Notes: a model not told the origin generated them from the sequence alone. A stretch of 64,000 bases of DNA from Sporocytophaga myxococcoides (GCF_000775915.1 NZ_BBLT01000004.1:186001-250000); one strand, 5' to 3'. Positions 8,230-18,229 are shown, numbered from the stretch's first letter. Numbers and translations: made by a program.

Positions 8230-10677
8230 TTAAAATTCTTTTTCTCCAAATTCACTAGACGGCAGCTTCACCTTCTTGGCAGACTGGGTTAGACTGTAAC
8301 TGATATTAATAAGGAATACATCCTTCTCCTGAATGTAATTGGTTGTTGTATAGAAGTTCACTCCTCTTGTTGTTATTCTCTGTTCATTGGAAGGGATCAA
8401 TCCCAAATCAATATTCTGCCATTGTACCAAAGTGCTCAGCCTTCCATTCAGGAAAGTTTTTTTCAATGATAAATTCGGACTTACAAATCTTGAATCTTCA
8501 CCTTGTGCAGTCGGCCTTTCAGACAGGTAATTCAGATTAAACTGAAAAGACAAAGTTTTAGATAATTGAAAATTATGGTTGGTATTAAAAGAATAAGCAA
8601 AGGCTGAATTCCTTACCTGCACTGTATTATTAAACAGCGTACCAACTATTCTATAGTTATAAATATTTCCTCCCAGATAAACAGACCACCATTTTACAGG
8701 CTTCACGTTTATACCTGTCTCAATCCCCCATACATGTGCTTTTCCGGCATTGGTGTATATCCTGTTCAGAATAGTATCATTGTAGGCACTATTCACTCTG
8801 TTTACCACATTTTTTATTTCCTGATTGTAAAGGGTAATAAAAACGGAACCTTCATTTTTTATATCTTTTATAAGACCGATTTCGGAGAGGTTTACAAACT
8901 CAGGCAGAATTCTCGGATCTCCTTGTTCTAGCGTTTCAGAATGTTCTCTTTCCGGATATGGATTTAATTCATTGCTTGTTGACCTCTGAACCCTTCTGTT
9001 GAATCCACCTTTCGCTCTTAATGTGCTATTAAGATTATAACTTAAATTAAGTGAAGGAAATAAGCTTGATAAGTTAAGTTCATAAGGTTCATTAAGTTTA
9101 TCAGCTTCAAATTTTCTGTAAGAATACTCATATCTAAGTCCGGCTATATAACTTAACTTTTTGCCTTTCCCAGAGTACTGAGAATAAACACTATGAATCT
9201 GATTTAAAACCTTGATATCAGAGCTAAATTCAGGAACAATGCTATAATGCCCAGTCCCAAGTATGGCATCTTTATACATATAAGCTCCTGTCTGTTGCTG
9301 GTATCTTGCCTGGTATCCGGATTCCAGTTTACCTTTTCCAATATTTAGAGCATAATCAATTTTACCTCTAAGGCCATGGATCGGACTGTTACCAGTGTTC
9401 AATACATAATCCATAGTATCAGCATAATTATTTAAGCTGGTATTAAGATTTTTGGTATATCCATCAAGAACAGCATATTCATATAACCCTGACAGAGTCA
9501 GTAAAGATTTGTTCCTGAATTTATGGGAATAGTCAATATTTGCTAAAGAGAAATTACCTTGTTTCTTTACGAGATTTGAGTTAAAGTATTCAATACTAGC
9601 CAAGGGTTGTTCTGTATTGACATCCTTTTTAAAGTTCTTATAATTTATATCTGCTCTTCTATATTGAACCTTTTGACCATTGTAAAAACCAACATTAAAT
9701 GTATTGGATTCATTGGGCGTGTATGTCACTAAGGCCCTTGCCGAATAATTGGTCCTTTTAAAACTTCTTTCTCCTTCTGATGGAAAAGAAGTAAACCTGT
9801 TATCGAACGTGGTATTTACATCTCCTTCCCTTCTTCCTGCCAAATCATTCTGCTGGTAGCTACCACCTACCGATACATCCCATTTCTCTTTTTTATAATT
9901 CAGAGTAGCATCAATTCCGTATCTGTAAGGCTTTTCTCTATTTGAAAAATCATGAATGCTTGGTAGACCGTACTGAACGTTTGAAGTAAAGCTTAAGCCA
10001 TCATCCACGCCTTTCTTAGTGGTGATATTAATGATACCGGCCTTTCCATCCGCATCATACTTAGCAGAGGGAGAAGTTATGATCTCTATATTTTCAATAG
10101 CATTTGCAGGAATCTGAGAAAGCACTGTCTTCAGGTCACTTAAAACAGGTTTTTCATTTACAAGAATCAAAAAGCCAGCAGAGCCTCTTAGTCTTATATC
10201 ACCCTCAGCATTCACACTTACAGAGGGCATGTTTTTCAGAACATCTATAGCTGTCCCACCTTTTGCGGCGTCAATCTGATTTGCTTTAAAAACCTGCTTA
10301 AAAGGCGTTTGCTGTTGTCCCTTTACTACCACTTCTTTTAAAGAGGATGAATCCTCTTCTGTTAAAATATCTCCAAGGTTAATCGGGTTTTTACCGTCTG
10401 TTGCTATGTTCTTTATTTCCCCGGAATTATAACCAATTGAGGTAACCTTCAAATCATAAATACCGGACTTCAAATTTTTAAATTCAAATACTCCGGTACT
10501 ATCGGTTAATCGGCCATCAAGCAGAACATTATCTTCTCCCTTGTAAATAGTGACATTTACAAACTCAATTGGATTCCCATTAAAAGAATTTATGATTCGC
10601 CCCTTAATAGTTGACTGGGCGTAAGCTCCAGTAACCCAAAAGGAAAGAACCATTAACAGAAAATTTCTTTCTCTCAT
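8230..10677 (-). CDS. TonB-dependent outer-membrane receptor (non-SusC type)
   Basis: 815 aa outer-membrane beta-barrel protein that would import a ligand using TonB energy. Domain order: signal peptide (to about residue 20, AYAQ), CarboxypepD_reg-like beta-sandwich (STIKGRIINSFNGNPIEFVNV, about 22-110), plug domain (about 120-220, AIDVLKNMPSVSVNAEGDIRLRG), then a long barrel rich in aromatic strands ending in KEF. It lacks the LNEVVVVGYG signature of SusC proteins and has no SusD partner next to it, so it belongs to the outer-membrane beta-barrel/TonB receptor group rather than to the SusC group. It lies within the second sulfatase unit, separated from the upstream arylsulfatase by a REP-like element. 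Ligand unknown. Confidence 0.9.
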   Translation of the reverse strand: MRERNFLLMVLSFWVTGAYAQSTIKGRIINSFNGNPIEFVNVTIYKGEDNVLLDGRLTDSTGVFEFKNLKSGIYDLKVTSIGYNSGEIKNIATDGKNPINLGDILTEEDSSSLKEVVVKGQQQTPFKQVFKANQIDAAKGGTAIDVLKNMPSVSVNAEGDIRLRGSAGFLILVNEKPVLSDLKTVLSQIPANAIENIEIITSPSAKYDADGKAGIINITTKKGVDDGLSFTSNVQYGLPSIHDFSNREKPYRYGIDATLNYKKEKWDVSVGGSYQQNDLAGRREGDVNTTFDNRFTSFPSEGERSFKRTNYSARALVTYTPNESNTFNVGFYNGQKVQYRRADINYKNFKKDVNTEQPLASIEYFNSNLVKKQGNFSLANIDYSHKFRNKSLLTLSGLYEYAVLDGYTKNLNTSLNNYADTMDYVLNTGNSPIHGLRGKIDYALNIGKGKLESGYQARYQQQTGAYMYKDAILGTGHYSIVPEFSSDIKVLNQIHSVYSQYSGKGKKLSYIAGLRYEYSYRKFEADKLNEPYELNLSSLFPSLNLSYNLNSTLRAKGGFNRRVQRSTSNELNPYPEREHSETLEQGDPRILPEFVNLSEIGLIKDIKNEGSVFITLYNQEIKNVVNRVNSAYNDTILNRIYTNAGKAHVWGIETGINVKPVKWWSVYLGGNIYNYRIVGTLFNNTVQVRNSAFAYSFNTNHNFQLSKTLSFQFNLNYLSERPTAQGEDSRFVSPNLSLKKTFLNGRLSTLVQWQNIDLGLIPSNEQRITTRGVNFYTTTNYIQEKDVFLINISYSLTQSAKKVKLPSSEFGEKEF

Positions 10678-10763
10678 CTATTTAGTTTTTATTCATATTA
10701 TTAAGATTAGCTATTTAAGTCCCGTTGATAATAATGAACATATTAGGTAAAACTTTCAATAGA

Positions 10764-10892
10764 CCTCACCCTAAATCCCTCTCCTGGAGGAGAGGGACTT
10801 TAATGTGTATGTTATTAGTTATATCACTTTTAATTCAACTTTTTATCGTAGACTGTTCCCTTCTTCTTCAAGAGAAGGGTTAGGGATGAGGT
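10764..10892. repeat. REP/MITE-like element with inverted ends
   Basis: The left end reads CCTCACCCTAAATCCCTCTCC followed by a short self-complementary stem (CCTCTCC-TGG-AGGAGAGG). The right end, from about 10858, carries CCCTTCTTCTTCAAGAGAAGGG and GGGATGAGG, the inverse of the left end. About 60 bp of AT-rich filler lies between. Inverted CCTCACCC...CTCTCC units of this kind are widespread non-coding interspersed repeats in bacterial genomes. It fills the 260 bp gap between the arylsulfatase and receptor genes and may separate or stabilise the mRNA parts. Confidence 0.6.
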
Positions 10893-10937
10893 TTACTTGA
10901 ATTTGATATGGGACTATATAATTAATCTCTATACATT

Positions 10938-13277
10938 TTATTTATCCTTCTCATCATTTGAAGAAACTTCCTCAACAGCCTGCTCAATTACAATCTTCGA
11001 AACCACACCGTTAAATGGAGCAGGTGCCTTATAGCTATTCGTTACCGGTACGTTAAGATCCTTCCCCACGCTAATTCCCTCGCTGGCAATGGAGTTCAGA
11101 TAGCTGTTTCTTGATTTGAAATTTTGACTACCAAATTTTTCATTATTGATGAATATGGCCACAGAGGTCAGATCAGGAAAATCTATTTTGACAGTATTTT
11201 TACCAGGCGGCAACTGTTTATCAGAAATAAAAGTAATCTCCTTAACACCGTCATTTAAAGTATAATGCAGTTTTCCATTATTAAAATAAAGAGCATTTCC
11301 ACCGGAATATCCACCACTTGCGAATACAACTCCCTGTGGAACTTCTTTAGGTATTTCTACCTCAACAGTAATCTGCAAAGGCTTCTTTCCAATATTTATT
11401 TTGGTCTTACCTGTCGTTCCCTGATAGATAATAGATTTCTTTCTTACTGCAGGCTCAGGTACTCCAGCTCTGTAGTCTCTTAATGGATATACATTATTCT
11501 TTCTGGCTTCTGTATCAAACAAAGCTTTCAATTCATTAAGCTTATCAGGATATTTTGAAGCAAGATCTTTTAATTCAGTAGGATCATCTATAAGGTTATA
11601 GAGTTCCCATTTATCTTCAGAAAAAGGACGAGGACTAAAATTAGGATCGCTATTTCCTGTCTCACTGAAGATATTTCTTGGATGGTATACAGAAGCTTTC
11701 CATCCATCTTTATAGATAGCTCTTCCCCCATGCAATTCATAGTATTGAATAGTATGTCTGGTTTGTGCTTGTGCATTTTCAAAAGTATTATTGAAAGCTG
11801 TTCCATGAAAAGGAACTTGTTTGTAACCATTTATAACTTCAGGCACTTTAACTCCGGTTAACGCAATGGTAGTAGGAAGAATATCCGTAACATGTCCGTA
11901 TTGAGCTCTGATTACACCTTTATCTTTAATTCCTTTAGGATAATGTACAATCAATGGATTGCGGGTACCACCCTCTGAATTTGCATCACTTTTCCAGTAT
12001 CTGAAAGGCGTATTCATGGCCTGTGACCAGCCCAAAGGGTAATTCGGAGAAGTCAGTTCAGTCCCTATTTTATCTATGTTTGCTAAAAGGAATGATATGT
12101 CATCGCCATTTGCTTTATTTGCAGTTCCAAGCGTTCCAGTGTAGGTTCCTTCTTTACTTCCTCCGTTGTCTCCTATTAAAAGAAATATTGCAGTATTATC
12201 AAGTTGATCGATCTGCTTCAAATAATTTACTACACGGCCTATTTCATAATCTGTATAAGAAAGGAATCCTGCATACACTTCAATGAAACGTGCAAAGACC
12301 TTTTGTTCTTCAGGTGATAAAGAGTTCCATGCTTTTATTCCGTTCTGACGAGGTGGCAAGGTTGCATTCTTAGAAATATAACCAAGGTCTTTTTGTCTTT
12401 TAAAGACAGCTTCTCTATAGGCATCCCAGCCTTTATCAAATTTGCCTTTATACTTATCACTCCATTCTTTGGCTACCTGATGCGGTGAGTGTGTTGCTCC
12501 CGGAGCTAAGTATAGAAAAAATGGTTTATCAGGATCTGCTGATTTTTGATTTGCTATATAGGCAATAGCTTTATCAGCCAAAAGCTCATTAAGATGCTTG
12601 GTATTAGGCTCTATATCTATAAAGTTATTTTCTTCAACCAGATTCGGGTGCCACTGATCTGTTGCACCTCCCAGGAATCCATAAAAATGTTCAAATCCCC
12701 TTCCTGTTGGCCATCTGTTATATGGACCGGCAACAGTTAGATCTTTAGATACCTGACCATGCCATTTCCCCAAAGCAAAAGTATTGTATCCATTTTCTTT
12801 AAAGATCTCTGCAACAGTTCCTGCTTCAAAAGGGATATCACCATTATATCCTGGTGTTCCGATTCCCAGCTCAGCATGATGTCCCATTCCCACAGAATGA
12901 GAATTTCTGCCTGTCAGCAAAGAAGCTCTTGTCGGACTGCATAAACCTGTTGTATGGAAATTGGTATACCTTAAACCATTATTGGCAAGGTATTCAAATG
13001 TTGGTGTTTCAATAAGACCTCCAAATGCAGAAGTGGCACCGAAGCCAACATCATCAAGCATGATCCATACTACATTTGGAGCACCTTTAGGTGCTTTCAC
13101 TCTTTCAGGCCAAACCTGCTCTGTTCCTTCCAGAGTGTTTCCTATTTTTCCTGTAAACGGCTTTGCAGGATCATGTTGAGCAAAGGAACTGACAGGTACC
13201 AGAAAACTTATAATCAAGCCTGATAAAACAGGCTTGATTATGGATTTTGAATAATGCAGCAGGAATTTCTTTTTCAT
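10938..13277 (-). CDS. Long arylsulfatase (S1_4-like), paralogue of the 5056-7428 gene
   Basis: 779 aa from the ATG at 13277. A TTG at 13301 in frame would add eight residues and is less likely. A signal peptide ends near VSSFAQ (about residue 34). Core: NVVWIMLDDVGFG, formylglycine motif C-S-P-T-R (Cys about 113) followed by ASLLTGRNSHSVGMG, GKWHGQ, APGATHSPHQVAKEW and LLIGDNGGSKEG. The C-terminal 150 residues repeat the extra beta-rich region of its paralogue (GVVFASGGYSGGNALYFNNGKLHY). It follows the SusD gene by 42 bp and would be the first enzyme of the second transcription unit. The signal-peptide region contains a perfect 13-bp inverted repeat (13210-13241) that would fold in the mRNA. 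Confidence 0.94.
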   Translation of the reverse strand: MKKKFLLHYSKSIIKPVLSGLIISFLVPVSSFAQHDPAKPFTGKIGNTLEGTEQVWPERVKAPKGAPNVVWIMLDDVGFGATSAFGGLIETPTFEYLANNGLRYTNFHTTGLCSPTRASLLTGRNSHSVGMGHHAELGIGTPGYNGDIPFEAGTVAEIFKENGYNTFALGKWHGQVSKDLTVAGPYNRWPTGRGFEHFYGFLGGATDQWHPNLVEENNFIDIEPNTKHLNELLADKAIAYIANQKSADPDKPFFLYLAPGATHSPHQVAKEWSDKYKGKFDKGWDAYREAVFKRQKDLGYISKNATLPPRQNGIKAWNSLSPEEQKVFARFIEVYAGFLSYTDYEIGRVVNYLKQIDQLDNTAIFLLIGDNGGSKEGTYTGTLGTANKANGDDISFLLANIDKIGTELTSPNYPLGWSQAMNTPFRYWKSDANSEGGTRNPLIVHYPKGIKDKGVIRAQYGHVTDILPTTIALTGVKVPEVINGYKQVPFHGTAFNNTFENAQAQTRHTIQYYELHGGRAIYKDGWKASVYHPRNIFSETGNSDPNFSPRPFSEDKWELYNLIDDPTELKDLASKYPDKLNELKALFDTEARKNNVYPLRDYRAGVPEPAVRKKSIIYQGTTGKTKINIGKKPLQITVEVEIPKEVPQGVVFASGGYSGGNALYFNNGKLHYTLNDGVKEITFISDKQLPPGKNTVKIDFPDLTSVAIFINNEKFGSQNFKSRNSYLNSIASEGISVGKDLNVPVTNSYKAPAPFNGVVSKIVIEQAVEEVSSNDEKDK
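13210..13241 (-). other. Perfect 13-bp stem-loop inside arylsulfatase coding sequence
   Basis: ATAATCAAGCCTG and its exact inverse CAGGCTTGATTAT flank a 6-base loop. The structure starts 36 nt after the start codon of the arylsulfatase, inside the signal-peptide region, and lies about 80 bp downstream of the SusD stop codon. There is no T-run after it, so it is not a simple terminator. It could slow translation, protect the upstream susCD mRNA from exonucleases, or be chance. Confidence 0.55.
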
Positions 13278-13319
13278 CTTTCTTGTTTTAAGGCTATGCA
13301 ATATGAACAGTAGGTTTTA

Positions 13320-14864
13320 TTACAACCATCCTGGATTTTGCTCCAGATTAGGATTCAGATCAATTTCCTGTTGAGGTATCGGGAACAGATAATGTTTTGC
13401 GCTAGCATTAGTCTTTCCTACTTTATGCAAGCTGCTTTCAAGTATTCCATTACCGGCAGCATCTCTTTCTCTGATAAGATCAAACCATCTCTGATATTCA
13501 AATACAAACTCCAGTCTTCTTTCCAGATAAAGCGAATCCCTGAACTGATGTTGAGACAGACCTTCAGTCAGATCATCAAGACCTGCTCTTCTCCTAACCT
13601 TGTTAATGTTCGTATAAGCAATACCAGTTGGGCCATTCAGTTCATTTTCAGCTTCTGCAAGAATCAATAATACTTCAGAGAATCTTATAATAGGAACATT
13701 TGCTCCTGACTCCGCAAGGTTTGAAACGTTAGCAGGATCCCAGTATTTATTAAAGAAGGGAACAGAATCTCCGGGGATTGCAGGATCATTTAACCTTCCA
13801 TACCAATTACCGTTAGTCGGACTTTTGAATTTCGTAACGAAAGTCACATCACGTCTCTTATCCTTTTTAGAATACAACTTATAGACACTGAAAAACTTAT
13901 CAACTCCTCCTGGCTTAGTGGCATCAGGTACAGAATAGAATACTACCTGATCTGCATAGGAGCCTACAATTCCTGGAACACCAGTTAATACTGATCTTGG
14001 TGCCTGGTTATTTCCCTGTCCCTGAGAAACGGATTTAAACTGAGCAGAGAAAATATGCTCAGGACCATTTTTATAAATTGGAAGGAAAACTTCAGCATAG
14101 TTCTGAACGAGGTTATAACCATAAGGCCCGGTGATTACTTCATTCGCTTTAAGGATAGCATTCTCCCATTTTCTTTGTGTCAGATAAACTTTCGCTAACA
14201 ATGCCTTTGCAGCTCCTGCTGTAGCGCGACCTGCATCAGCACCTCCGGCAATAGGATCAAGGACAGTAGACGCTTCTATCAGATCTTTTTCAATCTGTGC
14301 ATAAACTTCCTGAACTGTATTTCTTCTCGGCTTTGAATGCGCTTCTTCAAGTGTCGATAGATCTTTTAATATCAAAGGAACGCCTCCATATAGTCTTACA
14401 AGATTAAAGTAATAAAGGGCTCTTAGAAACTTTGCTTCTCCTATCAGTCTTTCTCTTAATTTTGTATTCGCTCCAAAATCAATCCCAGGGATTTTTTCAA
14501 TAGCTATATTTGCTTTTTTGATTCCTGAATAATGTTGTTGCCATATCTGTAATACACGCAGACCTGTTGATGCATGGCCCAGAACAGATTGAGATCTAAC
14601 ATCAGGGTTAGTTGCTCCGGGACCAGGGTTTTCATCATCTCCCATAAAATTCATACCTGTATTAAACAAAGTATTATATGGAGTCTGAACAGCATTACTT
14701 CCTGCATTTAACAGAAAATAAATTGAATTGACTGCAGTTACCGCATCTGATGGAGTCTTATAAAAGTCATTAGCTGCCATAAATGACTCTGGTTCCTCTT
14801 CAAGTTTAGCACAGGAAAAAATACTTACCGCTAATCCTATTAATATATATATCGACTTCTTCAT
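13320..14864 (-). CDS. SusD/RagB-family outer-membrane lipoprotein
   Basis: 514 aa. It has a lipoprotein signal with Cys18 (VSIFSCAKLEEEPESF), then the SusD fold: TPR-like helices with ANIAIEKIPGIDF, LIGEAKFLRALYYFNLVRLYGGVPLIL, AGAAKALLAKVYLTQRKWENAI, and the C-terminal RFSEVLLILAEAENEL, LYLERRLEFVFEYQRWFDLIR and YLFPIPQQEIDLNPNLEQNPGW. SusD proteins are lid-like surface lipoproteins that capture a ligand and hand it to the SusC partner. The partner is the gene 32 bp upstream (14897-18016). The closely related SusD at 21141-22580 belongs to the first unit. Ligand unknown, probably sulfated given the neighbouring enzymes. Confidence 0.95.
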   Translation of the reverse strand: MKKSIYILIGLAVSIFSCAKLEEEPESFMAANDFYKTPSDAVTAVNSIYFLLNAGSNAVQTPYNTLFNTGMNFMGDDENPGPGATNPDVRSQSVLGHASTGLRVLQIWQQHYSGIKKANIAIEKIPGIDFGANTKLRERLIGEAKFLRALYYFNLVRLYGGVPLILKDLSTLEEAHSKPRRNTVQEVYAQIEKDLIEASTVLDPIAGGADAGRATAGAAKALLAKVYLTQRKWENAILKANEVITGPYGYNLVQNYAEVFLPIYKNGPEHIFSAQFKSVSQGQGNNQAPRSVLTGVPGIVGSYADQVVFYSVPDATKPGGVDKFFSVYKLYSKKDKRRDVTFVTKFKSPTNGNWYGRLNDPAIPGDSVPFFNKYWDPANVSNLAESGANVPIIRFSEVLLILAEAENELNGPTGIAYTNINKVRRRAGLDDLTEGLSQHQFRDSLYLERRLEFVFEYQRWFDLIRERDAAGNGILESSLHKVGKTNASAKHYLFPIPQQEIDLNPNLEQNPGWL

Positions 14865-14896
14865 TTCTTTGTTGATTTTAAAAGGTATTTAGATTA

Positions 14897-17800
14897 TTAA
14901 AAGGAGAATGAAAGGCCTCCAAGGAATGTCTTACTATTCGGATAAGCACCATTATCTACACCCTGATCAATTGCAGACTGACCATTGCTGCTGACCTCTG
15001 GATCATATCCGGTATATTTTGTCAGAGTCAGATAGTTCTGCAATGATATATATACTCTGATGTTCTTAACCTTCGCCTTATTTACAAGGTGCTCAGGAAA
15101 AGTATATCCGAATGTCAGGTTCTTAAGTCTTATATAGGAAGCATCTTCTATAAATCTGTCGGAAATTGTAGCTGCAGGATCCTGATATGCACTATGAACA
15201 TCAGTATTGGTATTAGTAGGAGTCCATCTGTTCAACAGCGTTGTAGAAGCACCGGTATATCCAGTTCCCAGTTCAAGGGTTGCCCTGTTCTGATTATAAA
15301 GTTTATTTCCGTAAGATGTTTGTAAAAATATACTTAAGTCAAAGTTGCGATAGCTGAAGGTGTTTGTCAAACCAGCTATAAACTTAGGCTGATTGGCAAT
15401 AATTACCCGGTCACCTGCCTGTGTAATTTTGCCATCACCATTGATATCTTTGTATTGCTGACCACCAGGATTCTTGTTTGCGGCAGGTGTTAATGCTTTA
15501 TCAGGAGATGTACCTACTGGTATAACACCATCTGTCTGATAAACTATAAAAGAACCTATTGGCTTTCCAACTGCAGCAATGGAAGGTAATGCACTGTTAG
15601 GAATGATCTGTTCAATTCCATCACCTAAACTTAACACTTTATTTCTGTTTACTGCGTATACGAGGCTAGTGCTCCACTGGAACTTACCTATAAGGTTTTT
15701 GGAAGAAACAGCAAGTTCAAATCCTTTATTTTCAACAGCCCCATAGTTTTGATAAACCTGAGGATTAGGTGTAGAAAGAGATCCATTTACGACTACAATG
15801 TTCCAAAGTCCGGATGTAGACGGAAGAGGCACGTTCAACAATAAATCTGTTGTCTTTTTATAATAGATATCAGCAGCAATAACAATTCTGTTTTTCAACA
15901 AACCCAGATCAGCTCCGAAATCATATTGAGCTGTTTTTTCCCAGGTTAAATTCGGGTTAGCAATAGAGTTTGGTGCAAAACCTGATACTGTGTTATTTCC
16001 GAAGTTATATCTGTAGTAAGATAATTGTGAGAAGGACTGATAAGAAGGAATCTGTTGATTACCGATAAGACCAGCACTTAGTCTGAATTTCAAGTGTCCA
16101 AGATTTTTAATCTGAGAAAGGAAGTCCTCGTTGCTTGCATTCCAGGCAACCGCTGCAGATGGGAAGTATCCCCATTTATGTCCTGGAGCAAACTTAGAAG
16201 AACCATCAGCTCTTAAAGACACTGTTAATAGATATTTTTCTCTATAGCCATAGTTAACCCTTCCCAGGAAAGATCTCAAAGCCCATCTGCTTGCAAAAGA
16301 AGAAGGAGAAGGTGCAAATCCACTTGATCTGATGGATGTCACATTACCTGCCTCCTGATTGTTATAATCAAATGCATCTGTTGCATATCCGCTTGAACCG
16401 GAAACAGAGCCTTTCGTCACTGATTCCTGTTGGGTAAAACCTGCAAGGACATTCAGGTTATGCACATTTCTAATCCTCCTTGTGTAGTTGATTGTATTTT
16501 CATTCAACCAGTTGGTAGAGAATATAGATCCCACCTGAGCCAATCCACCAAAGCCAGAACCTTCGTAAACAGTAGAAGGTAAATATCTGTTCTGTTTATT
16601 ATTAAGTACATCCGCTCCAGCAAGCACCTTGAATGTCAATCCTTCAAAGATTTTATATTCTGCTGAAACATTTCCCAGGAAACGTCCTGTCTTAGTTTCG
16701 TTTATTTGGTTCTTGAGTGTATTGATCGGGTTTCCGTATACTCCTTCAAAAAGATTTCTTAATACAAATGATCCGTCAGGATTATAGATAGGCACGGCAG
16801 GAGACATTAACAATAAGGCCGGAACCACCGCCTGAGGCGCTACATTGGAAGAGATCTGGCTTGCTGTGATATAGGAGCCGATTCTTAATCTATTGCTGTA
16901 CTCATGGTCAAGATTCAATCTTCCGGAATATCTTTCGAAGTCAGTGTTAATTAAGACACCATCCTGTTTAAAATAATTACCTGAAATTGCAACTCTTGTT
17001 TTATCATTACCGGTAAGTACTGAAAGATTGTGATTCTGTATGGCAGCTTGTCTGAATGCAGCTTTTTGCCAGTCTGTACCTTCTCCAAGGCTGTCTAATT
17101 GTGCAGCAGTATATTGGGGAGATTTATTAGAGTTTATCAAAGCATCATTTCTAAGAGCTCCCCATTCTTTTGCATTCATTAGTGGAATCTCTCTGACAAC
17201 ACTTTGTACCCCTGCATATCCATCATAGTTGATAGAAGAGTTATTATAACTCCCTTTTTTTGTTGTTACAATAACAACACCATTTGCACCTCTTGAACCA
17301 TAGATGGCAGTGGCAGAAGCATCTTTAAGTACATCTATAGATTCAATATCTGATGTGTTAATGGATGATAAGGGATTGATCTTGGATCCATTGGTTACAC
17401 CAGCGTCGTTGCTTGCATTATCATTGTATATCGGAAAACCGTCGATAACATATAGCGGTTCTGTACCTGCAGTAATGGAGTTATTTCCTCTAATCTGCAC
17501 TGAGGTTCCACCTCCCGGCTGTCCGGTAGATTGTGTTACCTGGACACCTGCAACAGACCCTTGCAACAGACGCTCAACAGAGCTAACAGGTTGTTTCAGG
17601 CTTTCTACAGGAACAGTAGCTACAGACCCTGTTAAATCACTTCGCTTTTGAGTTCCATAACCAACTACTACAACTTCGTTAAGCAGTTGACGGCTCTTTA
17701 ACTGGATATTTAAATCTTCTTCAGGAGCTTCATACACTTCAACTTCTTTAGTTTCATAACCTGAATATTGAAGCACAAGTGTAAACGGGTAAGAATGGTC

Positions 17801-18016
17801 AGTCTTTAATTCATAATTACCATCTATATCTGTGATAGTACCTTCTTTGGTACCTTTTATCTGAATTACGGCTCCTACTGCCGGCTCCGAAGTTTTATCA
17901 TCAACAACTCTTCCTTTAATAACAGTTTGCGCAACCGCAACACCCTGCACAATCAGGATTAAGGAGAAGGCTATAAAGAGGTACTTAAATTTAAAAGTGG
18001 TATAGCGTTTTTTCAT
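14897..18016 (-). CDS. SusC/RagA-family TonB-linked outer-membrane transporter
   Basis: 1039 aa. The signal peptide ends near GVAVAQ (residue 30). Then come a CarboxypepD_reg-like domain (TVIKGRVVDDKTSEPAVGAV, residues about 31-115), the SusC signature LNEVVVVGYGTQKRSDLTGSV, the plug domain (VTQSTGQPGGGTSVQIRGNNS, LYVIDGFPIYND, IDVLKDASATAIYGSRGANGV), and a 22-strand-type barrel ending LGGLSFSF. It imports ligand captured by the SusD encoded 32 bp downstream. A well-formed Bacteroidota promoter lies 54 bp upstream of the start codon, right after the terminator of the previous unit, so this gene starts its own operon. It resembles the SusC at 22649-25672 closely. Confidence 0.96.
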   Translation of the reverse strand: MKKRYTTFKFKYLFIAFSLILIVQGVAVAQTVIKGRVVDDKTSEPAVGAVIQIKGTKEGTITDIDGNYELKTDHSYPFTLVLQYSGYETKEVEVYEAPEEDLNIQLKSRQLLNEVVVVGYGTQKRSDLTGSVATVPVESLKQPVSSVERLLQGSVAGVQVTQSTGQPGGGTSVQIRGNNSITAGTEPLYVIDGFPIYNDNASNDAGVTNGSKINPLSSINTSDIESIDVLKDASATAIYGSRGANGVVIVTTKKGSYNNSSINYDGYAGVQSVVREIPLMNAKEWGALRNDALINSNKSPQYTAAQLDSLGEGTDWQKAAFRQAAIQNHNLSVLTGNDKTRVAISGNYFKQDGVLINTDFERYSGRLNLDHEYSNRLRIGSYITASQISSNVAPQAVVPALLLMSPAVPIYNPDGSFVLRNLFEGVYGNPINTLKNQINETKTGRFLGNVSAEYKIFEGLTFKVLAGADVLNNKQNRYLPSTVYEGSGFGGLAQVGSIFSTNWLNENTINYTRRIRNVHNLNVLAGFTQQESVTKGSVSGSSGYATDAFDYNNQEAGNVTSIRSSGFAPSPSSFASRWALRSFLGRVNYGYREKYLLTVSLRADGSSKFAPGHKWGYFPSAAVAWNASNEDFLSQIKNLGHLKFRLSAGLIGNQQIPSYQSFSQLSYYRYNFGNNTVSGFAPNSIANPNLTWEKTAQYDFGADLGLLKNRIVIAADIYYKKTTDLLLNVPLPSTSGLWNIVVVNGSLSTPNPQVYQNYGAVENKGFELAVSSKNLIGKFQWSTSLVYAVNRNKVLSLGDGIEQIIPNSALPSIAAVGKPIGSFIVYQTDGVIPVGTSPDKALTPAANKNPGGQQYKDINGDGKITQAGDRVIIANQPKFIAGLTNTFSYRNFDLSIFLQTSYGNKLYNQNRATLELGTGYTGASTTLLNRWTPTNTNTDVHSAYQDPAATISDRFIEDASYIRLKNLTFGYTFPEHLVNKAKVKNIRVYISLQNYLTLTKYTGYDPEVSSNGQSAIDQGVDNGAYPNSKTFLGGLSFSF

Positions 18017-18069
18017 TCGGCAGTTTTTAAATAATTAAAATATTATACAAACTCTATCGGATAGGTATA

Positions 18070-18099
18070 CAAAAATACAGAACTTAAAATCATTGCCAA
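18070..18099 (-). promoter_or_regulatory. Bacteroidota-type promoter of the second sulfatase unit
   Basis: On the minus strand TTG (18099-18097) is followed by 19 bases and TATTTTTG (18077-18070), an exact fit to TTG-N19-TAnnTTTG. The start codon of SusC is 54 bp beyond the -7 box. The same spacing is found at the SRP RNA promoter in this window. Confidence 0.7.
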
Positions 18100-18134
18100 T
18101 TGGGAAGTCTATCTATTTGAACATCTTACCACTA

Positions 18135-18187
18135 AAAAAAGGAAAACCTATTATCTCCTAGGGATGATAACAGGTTTTCCTTTTAAA
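18135..18187 (-). terminator. Rho-independent terminator after the first sulfatase unit
   Basis: The arms GGAAAACCTA-TTATC and GATAA-CAGGTTTTCC pair around a short loop. On the minus strand the stem is followed by a run of Ts, and there is also a short T-run on the plus side. It lies 43 bp downstream of the sulfatase stop at 18230 and directly before the next promoter, so it cleanly separates the two units. Confidence 0.85.
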
Positions 18188-18229
18188 ATTCTTGTTTAAC
18201 TTTTTTATTAAAAACTGTCAATTGAACCT

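Noticed and set aside
13210-13241. Terminator after susD
   Set aside because: The hairpin is inside the next coding region and lacks a T-run, so it is listed as a stem-loop of unknown role.
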